This document shows, piece by piece, positions 12,610-22,566 of a stretch of DNA of 64,000 nucleotides; position 1 is the stretch's first letter, and each line of letters begins with the position of its first letter. The DNA lies in contig JANAVB010016207.1 in the NCBI GenBank assembly GCA_029216955.1, positions 1-64,000 on the forward strand, given 5' to 3'. This stretch comes from Iris pallida (Eukaryota; Streptophyta; Magnoliopsida; Asparagales; Iridaceae). The notes under the pieces are model-generated. The model did no database searches. It saw only the letters and a list, made by a program, of their open reading frames with translations, and was not told where the DNA came from. Made by a program: the position numbers and the translations under genes.

Positions 12610-13740
12610 GGATAGTCACTACGAGGAAGACCGCGGATCAGCCCGGAGTCGCAGACAGTTCGGATCAGCAGGCTGCACCAGACGTTTCAGCAGATTAGCT
12701 TCCACCACCGCCTCCGATCTTTCCGCCGCTACCCTCGACGATGATGTTTGACGGCGCTCAGGTGATGGCGATGATCAGAATCACCAGGCTCCGCAGTTCA
12801 CGGAGGCTCAGAGTCAGTAGGACGTACAGTTTAGAGCAACTGTCGTCGACGTACTCAGGACCAGAGAGCCGGCAGCACCAGCTCCAGCAGCACGTGCAGC
12901 ATCAGCAGCACCGAAACCAGGGACGACCAAGGAATACCAAAATCTCTGCCCGATGGACTTCTGGGGCAACGAGGGGATCATCTATGCAGATGAATGGATG
13001 GAGAATACGGAGAGGACCTTGAAGATGGCGCAGATTTCGGAGAACCTGAAGGTGAAGGTGGCTAGCATGCGACTCTTCGACTTGGCCAGAGCTTGGTACT
13101 GGGAGGAGCCCCAATTGATGGAGCCCCAGGTGTCTTGGACAGATTTCAAAACTTTGTTCAAGGAAAAATTTATTCCAAAGGTGGAGCGGGATGAGCTGAG
13201 GATGCAGTTCGAGGCGCTGCAGCAGAGGACAATGACGGTTGCGCAGTATACTTAAGAGTTTATTAGACTCAGCAGGTTCGCGAAGAACCTAGTCAGAGCG
13301 TCGGAGGACAGAGCTTAGAGATTCAATAAGGGTCTCACCAGAGAGCTGTGACATGCGGTGGCGATTAGTCAGGCGACGACCTATGCAAGCATCCTCAAGA
13401 TTGCTCAGGCTATAGAGAAGGAGGCAGATCCAAAGCTGAAGAGGGATCGGGACATAGGCAGTAGCAGTTTCCAGGTACCAGCGAAGAGGGTCCAGACTCA
13501 GATTCAAGAGAGACCATAGTAGGCGGTACAGCAGCATCACCGTCCGGCTAGAGCTCCTGCACATCAGTATCAAAGATAGCAGTAGGCAGTTACTTGCACA
13601 TTCTGTTACTGGTTGGGACACAGCTTCGACGAGTGGCGCAAGAGGCTCGGACTCTGCTTATTCTGCGGATTAGACGCATACCAGATGAGGGACTGCCCGC
13701 AGGCTGCAGCTAGACTGACAGAAGGATCTAGAGGAGCTGG
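12610..13740 (+). pseudogene. gag: Element A gag, broken
   Basis: Gag of chromovirus A, resuming after the B insertion. A pyrimidine tract ending TATTACAG precedes GATAGTCACTACGAGG, where related elements would have an ATG, so the start codon may be lost (inference). The capsid segment reads GIIYADEWMENTERTL and VSWTDFKTLFKEKFIPKV near 12970-13190. One frame continues to the protease but is cut by stops at 13253, near 13316, 13349, 13518, 13521 and 13577-13585, many of them TAG where CAG is expected. Both zinc knuckles are damaged: CTFCYWLGHSFDEW lacks its last Cys and CLFCGLDAYQMRDC has Tyr for His. Confidence 0.8.
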
Positions 13741-14300
13741 AGGACCACCACCTGTACCACCCAGAGCACTACCAGCTGCACCACAGATGGTTCCGGCTTT
13801 GCCTACTCAGCGACAGTGTTTTGCACAACACCAGCAGCAGAGGGGACTACCACAGCAGGGACCTGCTTACGTCCTGGCGGCAGTTGAGGAGGATGAGGCA
13901 GTACCAGATGTGATAACAGGTTCTATACTTTTATATTCTTTCCCTGCCATTGCATTGTTTGATTCTGGAGCCACACATAGTTTCGTATCATATAAGTTTC
14001 TGCATAGACACGACTTCACGCCCAAGTCCACTAGGAGGAACTGTCGGATTATGACAGAAGAAGGCATAGTGCCAGTCAATGAGATGGTGGATTGCCCTAT
14101 CACTATTGCTGGGAGGGAGATTAAGGCTCGACTTCTGGTGATGCCATTGTCCAGATTCGACATAGTCCTCGGCATCGACTGGATGAGTTAGCAGTTTGCC
14201 GTAATAGACTGCCATAAGGGGAAGGTGATCTTCAGCCCGCCAGGAGTTCCACCATTCAAGATCAGCAGACGAGTTGCAGAGAGGCCAGAGGGAGTCTACT
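13741..14300 (+). pseudogene. Element A protease region
   Basis: In the same frame as gag. The active-site segment is LFDSGATHSFVS (near 13958-13993). The C-terminal block RFDIVLGIDWMS is followed at 14189 by a TAG in place of the Glu usual in related elements, then FAVIDCHKGKVIFSPP. The remaining frame runs toward RT. Non-functional because of the stop, but the domain is unmistakable. Confidence 0.8.
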
Positions 14301-14789
14301 TCGGAGCAGTTGCCGAAGACCAGGAGTTATCGCACCCATTGATTGGAGAGTATCTCGACGTCTTCCCCGAGGAGTTGCCAGGATTGCCGCTAGATCAAGA
14401 CATGGAGTTCAACATCGACCTATTGCCCGTATCAATGCCAAAGTCCCATCATTGCTATAAGATCAACCCGAAGGAAGCTGCAGAGTTGAAGGCCCAGATT
14501 GATGAGCTAGAGGGTAAGGGTTTTATTCGGTCCAGTACTTCCCGTGGGGAGCACCGGTACTCTTCGTGCCCAAGAAGGATGGGACGGTGATGATGTATAT
14601 TGATTACCGTGCACTCAATAACATCACCATCAAGAATAGATACCCTTTGTCATGAATTGATGAGCTGTTTGACGAACTTAGTGAAGCGAAGGTCTTTTCC
14701 AAGATGACCTTCGGTCGGGATATCACCAGATGAAGGTTTGGGAGCAGGATATTCCGAAGACAGCTTTCAACACCCGATACGGCCAGTAT
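14301..14789 (+). pseudogene. pol: Element A reverse transcriptase, N-terminal part (split by C)
   Basis: RT linker and fingers: [18 protein letters not shown] (near 14360), [18 protein letters not shown] (near 14490), a frameshift near 14540, a degraded [18 protein letters not shown] block (14600-14650) and the [12 protein letters not shown] motif ending at 14789. Element C inserted exactly inside this motif. The continuation, beginning YEFLVMPFG, lies at 25233, so the two parts belong to one RT. Confidence 0.88.
14785..14789. repeat. Target site duplication of element C, left copy (AGTAT)
   Basis: AGTAT directly before TGTCACCC of C's 5' LTR; it recurs at 25233-25237. Confidence 0.93.
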
Positions 14790-17554
14790 TGTCACCCTCA
14801 TTTCCCGTATTTCCTGTATTTCGTATTTATACTCGTATCTGTATTTTGGCATGTATTTTTATTTTTCTCAACTTGTAGAATTTCGGTATTTCTTGTATTT
14901 TGGGTTTTGGGCTTGGCTCAGTTTTAATTGGTTTGGAATCGGTTTGGTTTGGTTTATGTGTTGGAACACCATAGCCCTAAGCTCCGCCATCAAAAACACC
15001 ACAACACCCTCTTTATAACTCCACCAACCTCTTCTCTCTCTTCATAACCACCATTAATTTCTTCTTCTTCTTCTTCCTCCACACAACTCCCCAACCCTTA
15101 GGCAAGTGCATCTTGCCACCACATGAGAACCATATATTCTTTGTCTATTTGCTAGACTAGGACATGGTAATCAATATTAGTTCTTGGCATTTTGTGATTT
15201 GGAGCCTCCATTATTCTAGATCTAGTTATTCCTATTTTTGGATTTTGCATGTTTTGATCTATTTCGATTGGAGTTTTGTGGGTTCTGATGTTTCTATGTG
15301 GAAGAGAGTTTAATTTCACCCAAGTTGGAACTTTGGAAATCCGGATTTGGAGTTCGGATGACCAAGTTATGTTGTTTTGAAGTTTTGGGTTCTGTCATGG
15401 TGTTCTTGCTGTTTGGAGAAGACAGTGAGCAGTGTGCAGAGCTTCTTAGCTCACGCACACTGAGCTACGCACGCTCTTTAGCGCTGCGTACGCAACTTGA
15501 GTACGCTTCCTGTTGGAAGCGTGTCTTCTTGAGCGTGCGTGACTTTTCACGCACACTGCTCCTTCAGCGTGCATGACTTTTCACGCACACTGCTCCTTCA
15601 GCGTGCGTGACTTTTCACGCACACTGCTCCTTCAGCATGCGTGACTTTTCACGCACACTGCTCCTTCAGCGTGCGTGACTTTTCACGCACACTGCTCCTT
15701 CAGCGTGCGTGACTTTTCACGCACACTGCTCCTTCAGCGTGCGTGACTTTTCACGCACACTGCTCCTTCAGCGTGCGTGACTTTTCACCTACGCAGCTCT
15801 CTGAGCGTGCGTGACTTTTCACCTACGCAGCTCTCTGAGCGTGCGTGACTTTCACGTACGCAGCTCTTTCAGCATGCGTGACTTTTCACGTACGCAGCTC
15901 TTTCAGCGTGCGTGACTTTTCGTACGCTTCTCCCCTGACCCTTTGTTTAACCTATTGACCCTTGGAGTTTTGGTCTTATTTCTTTAAGCTTGGCTCTTCT
16001 ATACGTCCTGTTTCTTGATATTTTGTTAGATATTTTATGCCCATTTTACATCCTTACGCCTTTTGTCATAAACTTGATTTTACTTAACATGTTTGGAATA
16101 ACTATTGTACATGGCTTGGTATGGCAAGGAACTAGCATAACACGACAGTGGCCCGTAGTGGAGCACTCCTGACAAGTATCCTGACATGATTTATCTTGAT
16201 AACTTGATAGTGGCCCGTGGCGGCGCACTCCTGACTTGACATGACTTGATAACTTAACTTGACCTGTCTTGACACCGTGGGTGGTTCTTTCTTGCTTGCT
16301 TGTTAATCCACTCGTCCAGTCTTGCATCATGTCTAGGATGGGACTCCTGAGTACCACGGTCAGGAGTACCTACTAAAATGGATTAAGGTTAATAACTAGA
16401 ATAACACAGTAGTCATGAAGAGATGACACAGCTACGGGCAATCCCGTTACCTGGGCGCTCTTGGGATCTGTAGCCTGCCGTCGAGTAGGGCACATTTCCA
16501 GCACACCGTCGCGTGTTGCACCCTCTAAGTCACCTAAGGGTACATTTGTCCCCCGGGCGATGTACCCACCTGAATTCAACCCTAATCTTTCGTCCTGGGT
16601 AACCTGGATGGTCTGCAGGGCTTGTGGCTGTGGAATAATCTCATTGTATCTTGTTAGTAATTAGGCCTGTGATAACCCTAGTTAGTTAAAGTAGTAAGCC
16701 GTAGGATCTGCTTGGCCGTGATTGATTGAATGATGTTTAACCAGTTTAGCCCTGTCTTGATTCAGTACAAGATTGCTTCCTGTCTTGATTTCTTACATTA
16801 TTATCTTGCCGATAAATGGTGGGAAACCAAGCTCTGTTCAGATGAAGGGTTACAACCTGGCTATCGGAATAGTTCCATGGTTATCTCGTCGTATATCATC
16901 CTGACCTGTTTTCGTAATTTCAGTTTTAATATTAGATTTTCTGTGCTGATTGCTGGCTTTCGTTCTTATTTCGTGGTCCCCTTGTGGCACTTGCTCTTTC
17001 TGGGGTTGACCCAGCTGGTTTTGTGTGGCCAGATTTTGGAGCAGCTCCCGAGGATCTACCAAGCTTCCAGCCCAATGGTGAACACTAGACGAAACCCGGG
17101 CCAAGAGTGGGTTTTCCTTTTTGTCTTGCCCACTTTATTGTAAAAATATTCTTTTGAGGCGTTTAGCCGACGAGCACCTGTTAGCTCGATGCACTTTTAC
17201 TTACTATCTGTCTACGGGCTGTAAACATGATTGACAAATCCTAGGGTTGATCATGTATGACTAAACTCTTGCTAGTCCTAATATTTTGTAACGACTAGCT
17301 TCATGATCAGCTGAATATGTAATATTTGGGACGCCTTATTATTGTATATTTAATTATCATACATCTTGCGACTTTACTTACTTGTGGTGATTGAGACACT
17401 AGGCTTGTTTATGACCATAAGAGACTGTTGGCTTGTAGAAAACCCTCACATATCTAGACAGCCGTGACCGTATATCGAGGTGGTTTCCATTTCAATATAC
17501 GTAGCTGGCTATGTCTGCCCCCGCTCTCCAGTATTCTGGTTCTGGGGCGTGACA
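14790..17554 (+). repeat. 5' LTR of element C
   Basis: Starts TGTCACCCTC and ends GGGGCGTGACA. TTTATAACT at 15012-15020 is a likely TATA box, putting the minisatellite (15534-15930) in the transcribed leader. Compared with the 3' LTR it lacks 31 bp near 16852 and has about four more minisatellite copies. No gene. Confidence 0.93.
15534..15930 (+). repeat. 34-bp hairpin minisatellite in C's 5' LTR, about 12 copies
   Basis: Units start near 15534, 15568, 15602, 15636, 15670, 15704, 15738, 15772, 15806, 15840, 15873 and 15907. The main unit contains GTGCGTGA, a CTTT loop and TCACGCAC, a perfect 8-bp stem. Later units vary (CACCTACGCAG, CACGTACGCAG). The 3' LTR has only about 8 copies. Confidence 0.92.
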
Positions 17555-17563
17555 TGGTTTAAG

Positions 17564-17582
17564 TGGTGGCCCATGCAGGTCT
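17564..17582 (+). other. Primer binding site of C (tRNA-Ile type)
   Basis: TGGTGGCCCATGCAGGTC followed by T, 9 nt after the LTR end; same site as in A and B. Confidence 0.75.
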
Positions 17583-17709
17583 TGTCAATCAAGAAATGTG
17601 AGGGTTTACCGAATAGATGTCTCAATCAGTACTCGTCCTTGATCTCTGTTCGTATCCTCTGAATCCCTGGATTCTTGCCCTGATCCTGTGTTTATATCGT
17701 TGATCTGTC

Positions 17710-19194
17710 ATGGTCCTTTCCTTAATTGTTTCCTGTGTCGTCTTCTTCAGCGGCACTGTACCTGGTCCTACCGATCGACGAGGTGGAGCACTTCCCGCAG
17801 ATCAGCAGCAACCCGGAGATCAAGCCCAGCATTCCGGGGTCGCCTCCAGAGTGATACCTACTGGAGGAGAGTCACCAGTTCGGCCCGCCCAGCCCGCAGA
17901 GCCGGATGATGGTACCTTAGTGGGCCTCATCAGAACCTTGATAGCTTCCCAGGATCGTCGAAGCGACGCCCTACACCAGACAGTTCAAGATGCTTTGACC
18001 CGAGGCGGACATCCAGGAAGCCAGGCGGCCAACAGTTTCAAGCAATTGAACCCTCCTTTCTTCGATGGCACCGAGGATGCGATTGCCGCGGATGCATGGC
18101 TTCAGGATACCGAAGTGGTTCTAGAAGCAGCTAGGACACCCGAGAATGAGAAGGTGGCGGTGGTACGCCTGCAGTTGTTGGATTTAGCTCGCAATTGGTG
18201 GGCGGCGCAGGCCATGGGATTAGTGGCACCTATTGCTTGGGCAGTGTTTAGGGAGAGATTCCAGACGAAGTACTTTGATGTTGTGGCTCGGTACGACCTG
18301 CAGACCAGATTTACCAACTTAAAGCAAGGAGACAGAACAGTCGACAGTTATGCATCGGAGTTCTCTAGACTCAGTAGGTTTGCCCCCACCTTGGTGGCGA
18401 CCGAGTTTGATAGGGCCCAGCGGTTCCAGCAGGGGCTGCATTTGGAGATCTTATTGGCGGTTGAACAGTTCGAGCACCAGACGTTCGATGCAATCTTGAG
18501 AGCAGCTAGGAGGCATGAGTATACCTTCCAGAGGATCGAAGATAGGACCGGAAGTAGGAAGCGGTCCCATAGCCAGATGCACCAATCATCAGCTCTAGCC
18601 CCGGCAGCCAGGGGATTGACCATTGGAACTCCGAGGCGGACGGCCTCAGTAACGTCGGTTCAGCATTCGACCCCGACGTACCCACAACAGCAGAAGCAGA
18701 AGCAGACTTCCGCGATAGGATGTTCTCATTGCGGAAAGCCAGGGCATATGGTGGCAGACTGCCGCAGGGCGCAAGGATTGTGCCTGGCTTGTGGAGCAGC
18801 AGATCATAGGATAGGGGCTTGCCCGAATAGGGGTGGTTCATCTGCATCCAACCCTTCTAGCTCTTCGGTGAGAGGACCGGCCCCAGCACCAGTTCAGCAG
18901 CAGCAGTATCAGTCTTCGAGGCCCTTGCCGCCTCAGTCTCAGGCATTCCAGCAACAGCACCTCCAGCAGTATGTACAAGCCCAAGCTCAGACCCAGAATA
19001 GGCAGAGAGGTTTTCAGCAGAGGGGACCAGCAGCCAGAGGACAAGGTCAGGCCATGATGATGGCTATGGAAGAAGAAGTTGCACCAGGTAAGGTAGTGGC
19101 AGGTACTATTCTCGTCAACTTCTTTCCAGCTTCGGTATTGTTTGATTCTGGTGTATCGCATTCATTTATGTCTGCACGATTCACGACACGAATA
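17710..19194 (+). CDS. gag: Element C Gag (capsid/nucleocapsid), nearly intact
   Basis: Open for 495 codons. Gag assembles cytoplasmic particles that carry the element's RNA. The capsid core reads LNPPFFDGTEDAIAADAWL (near 18040), RNWWAAQAMG and TVDSYASEFSRLSRFAP. Then comes a basic linker and two zinc knuckles, CSHCGKPGHMVADC and CLACGAADHRIGAC (near 18720-18825), followed by a Gln/Pro-rich stretch. The frame runs into the protease, whose active site LFDSGVSHSF is still inside it. The first ATG at 17710 encodes an unlikely hydrophobic start, and a CTTCTTCAG tract near 17740 may be a splice acceptor, so the true N-terminus is probably later. The frame ends at a premature TGA at 19195. Confidence 0.85.
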
Positions 19195-19560
19195 TGATTG
19201 GAGCCCGAGTCATTATCAGTGAGGCTCAATATACTTACTGGTAATGGTCTTGTGGGAGATCGAGTGTTTTCCTCGTGTCGGAACGTAGTTAGCGGTAGGG
19301 AGTTCCCCGCTAGATTCATAGAGTTTCCTACGGCAGACTATGATGTGGTCCTAGGCATGGATTGGTTGAGGAACCAGTATGCTAGGATAGACTGCCATAT
19401 TGGCAGAGTTGTCTTTAGTATCCCCGACGAGCCAGAGTTTTCGTTTTCCAGAGGCGCAGTAGAGCCATCTTCCCCAGCATTGCGGATAGCAGTAGTAGCA
19501 GTACAGTTACCCCGAATAGTTGAAGAGTTTCCAGATGTCTTTCCAGAGGAGCTTCCAGGG
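19195..19560 (+). pseudogene. Element C protease C-terminal part after in-frame stop
   Basis: The frame continues through a TGA at 19195-19197. The active-site Asp (LFDSGVSHSF, near 19140) lies upstream of the stop. Downstream is the conserved [20 protein letters not shown] (near 19339-19398) and [12 protein letters not shown]. The stop would cut the enzyme in half unless read through. No frameshift separates it from RT. Confidence 0.83.
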
Positions 19561-20875
19561 ATGCCGCCGGAGCGGGAGAATGAGTTCACTATAGACTTGA
19601 TTCCCGGGACAACACCAGTATCAGAGCGAGTCTACAGGATGGCGCCTTCAGAGTTGGAAATTTTATACAAGATGATTGAAGAACTGAAGACCAAGGGATT
19701 CATCCATACAAGTGGATCACCTTGGGGAGCCCCGATGCTTCTTGTGAAAAAGAAGGATGGTACGTCCAGGCTATGTGTTGATTATTGTACCTTGAATTCG
19801 ATGACAATCAAGAACAGATACCCTCTTCCGAGGATAGATGACTTGTTTGATCAGTTCAGAGGGGCTTCAGTGTTTTCGAAGATCGACTTGCGGTCGGGAT
19901 ACCACCAGATTAGAGTCAGAGAGCAGGACATCCCGAAGACGGCATTCAGATCGAGGTATGGACATTAGGAGTTCCTTGTTATGCCCTTTGGAGCAACCAA
20001 TGCGCCGGCCGTATTCATGGACCTCATGAATCGCATTTTCATGCCTTACTTGGATCAATTTGTGATCGTGTTCCTAGATGACATCCTGGTCTACAGCAAG
20101 AGTGAAGCAGAGCATGAGCAACATCTCAGAGTCGTCCTCCAGACGCTTAGGGAGCATCAGTTGTACGCCAAGTTCAGTAAATACGAGTTCTGGTTCGATC
20201 GCATTTCGTACTTGGGTCACATCATTACCCGAGGAGGAGTGGAAGTGGATCCCAGAAGATTATGGCTATCGAGTCATGGCCGGTACCCAGCTCAGTGGCA
20301 GAGGTTCGCAGCTTCCTTGGATTGGTCGGCTACTACCGGCGGTTCGTTTTAGATTTTGCAAGGATTTCAGCGCCGATGACCCAGTTGACCCGCAAGGATG
20401 TGCCGTTTGTTTGGACAACAGAGTGTCAGGAATCATTTGAGAAGTTGAAGCGAGGTTTGATAACGGCTCCCATTCTTACCCTTCCAGATGGGACCGGAGG
20501 ATTCACAGTTTATTGCGACGCTTCAGGCAGAGGATTGGGGTGTATCTTAATACAGCATGGAAAGGTAATATCTTATGCGTCATGTCAACTACGTGATCAT
20601 GAGAAAAATTACCCGACCCACGACTTGGAATTGGCGGCGGTAGTGTTTGCCTTGAAGTTGTGGAGGCACTACTTGTACGGAGATAGAGTGGAGATCTTTA
20701 CTGATCATAAGAGCCTGAAGTATGTTTTCACCCAGAAGGACCTTAATATGCGGCAGAGAAGATGGCTTGAGCTACTAGTGGACTATGATGTAGATTTGCA
20801 GTATCATCCCGGGATGGCCAACGTTGTAGCAGATGCATTGAGCAGGAGAGCCGGAGTTTATTTCCTGACGGCGCA
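19561..20875 (+). pseudogene. pol: Element C reverse transcriptase and RNase H, two lesions
   Basis: Copies RNA into DNA. RT blocks: [66 protein letters not shown] followed by TAG at 19966-19968, [16 protein letters not shown] and the active site FLDD at 20071-20082. A single-base loss in the AGAAGATT context near 20248 shifts the frame; from 20262 it is open again ([18 protein letters not shown]). RNase H follows: [32 protein letters not shown], ending VVADALSRR near 20850. Only these two lesions are seen. Confidence 0.9.
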
Positions 20876-22397
20876 ACCAGAATTATTGGCAGATCTTCAG
20901 AAGATGGGAATTGAAGTGGTTCTTCCAACCAGCGTGGCATTGATGGCCAGCCTACAGGTTCAGTCCAGCATAGTTGAGAGAATCCGGGTGGTGCAGTCAA
21001 CAGATTCCAGGATCCAGCGACTCAGAGCAGAGTGTGAAGCAGAAAGAAGGCCAGAGTTATGTATCCATGAGGACGGTACACTTCGGCACGACACTCGTCT
21101 TTGTGTACCCAGTAGAGATATCAGACAGAAAGTCATGGCAGAAGCCTACAGTTCATAATATTCTATTCATCCGGGTGGTACGAAGATGTACCGTAATATT
21201 CGTCAGCATTTCTGGTGGAATGGCATGAAGAGGGAGATAGCCCGGTTTGTCTCTCGGTGTTTGGTTTGCCAACAAATTAAAGCTGAACATCAGAGGCCCG
21301 CTGGACTTCTTCAATCCTTACCAATCCCAGAATAGAAATGAGAGCATATAACCATGGATTTCGTGACCGGCTTGCCCAGATCTCCGACCGGCAGAGATGC
21401 TATTTGGGTAATTATGGACAGGCTTACCAAGGTGGCACACTTTCTCCCATTCAGAGTTGGGCAGTCAACGGTGCAGCTAGCAGAGATGTACCTCAGGCAG
21501 ATCGTCAGGCTTCACGGTGTGCCAGTCAGCATCACCTCGGACAGGGATTCAAGATTCACATCACACTTTTGGCGCAGCTTGCAGAAGAGTTTGGGAACTC
21601 GTCTTCAGTTCAGCTCAGCTTATCACCCGCAGACAGATGGTCAATCAGAGCGCACAATCCAGACTCTTGAAGATATATTAAGATCTTGTACCCTTGACTT
21701 TGGTGGTTCATGGGAGAATCATCTGCACCTGGTAGAATTCTTGTACAACAACAGTTATCAGGCCAGTATCCAGATGGCACCCTTCGAGGCTCTTTATGGC
21801 AGGAAGTGCAGATCCGCGCTAGCATGGGACGATGTCGGAGAGAGGCAGATGCTCAGACCCGAATTGATTTCCCAGATGATCGAAGTGGTCAGGAAGGTCA
21901 GAGATCACCTCCGAGTTTTCCAGGACCGTCAGCGCCATTGGGCCGATGCTTATCGGCGTCCCTTAGAATTTGCTGTCGGCGACCATGTATTCCTTAGGAT
22001 CTCGCCTAACCGCGGCATCATTCGCTTCGACGTGCGGGGAAAGCTTAGTCCTAGGTATATAGGGCCGTTCGATATTCTAGAGCGAGTAGGAGATGTATCC
22101 TATCGTCTCGCTCTTCCGCCATCGCTAAGTGAGGTACATGATGTATTCCATGTGTCCCAATTACGATGGTATATTTCGGACCCGAGCCACATCCTAGACC
22201 ATTCGGAATTGGTTGTTGGTACCAACCTTTCGTATGAGGAGAGGTCCGTGTCTATATTGGACCGGAGGGAAAAGATACTCAAGAACAAGACTATTAAATT
22301 TGTCCGTGTTGCTTGGGGTCATCACTCTCTAGATGAGTCAACGTGGGAGCGTGAGGACGACATCCGATCGCGATATCCCTACCTGTTTGACTCGTGA
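20876..22397 (+). pseudogene. pol: Element C integrase and chromodomain, two stops
   Basis: Catalyses insertion of element DNA. Open in the RNase H frame except TAA at 21156-21158 (Gln expected before YSIHPGG) and TAG at 21334-21336 (Trp expected in PEWKWEHI). HHCC zinc finger: H in YSIHPG, then RCLVCQQ. Catalytic triad: [35 protein letters not shown], all present. The C-terminal domain (GKLSPRYIGPFDILERVG) and a chromodomain (FVRVAWGHHSLDESTWERE and RSRYPYLF) end at the natural stop 22395-22397. The domain order is that of the Tekay lineage. Confidence 0.92.
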
Positions 22398-22533
22398 GGT
22401 ATCATGTCTTTCTTATGCCTTATATTTTCCCTTCCTTGCTCGTATTGTATGATTGTATGATTGAACTGCTTAGTGTAACTTGCCGGTGCTTAGTGTAGCT
22501 TGTCGTGACAATCTCTAGCTCCTTGATTAAATT

Positions 22534-22566
22534 CCGAGGACGAAATTCTTTTAAGGTGGGTAGAGG
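22534..22566 (+). other. Polypurine tract of C with conserved upstream block
   Basis: CCGAGGACGAAATTC then TTAAGGTGGGTAGAGG directly before the TG of the 3' LTR. Position and composition mark the plus-strand primer. Confidence 0.85.

Noticed and set aside
15534..15930. Array resembling a CRISPR (short palindromic repeats)
   Set aside because: Units are directly adjacent without unique spacers, lie in a plant LTR and recur in the other LTR.
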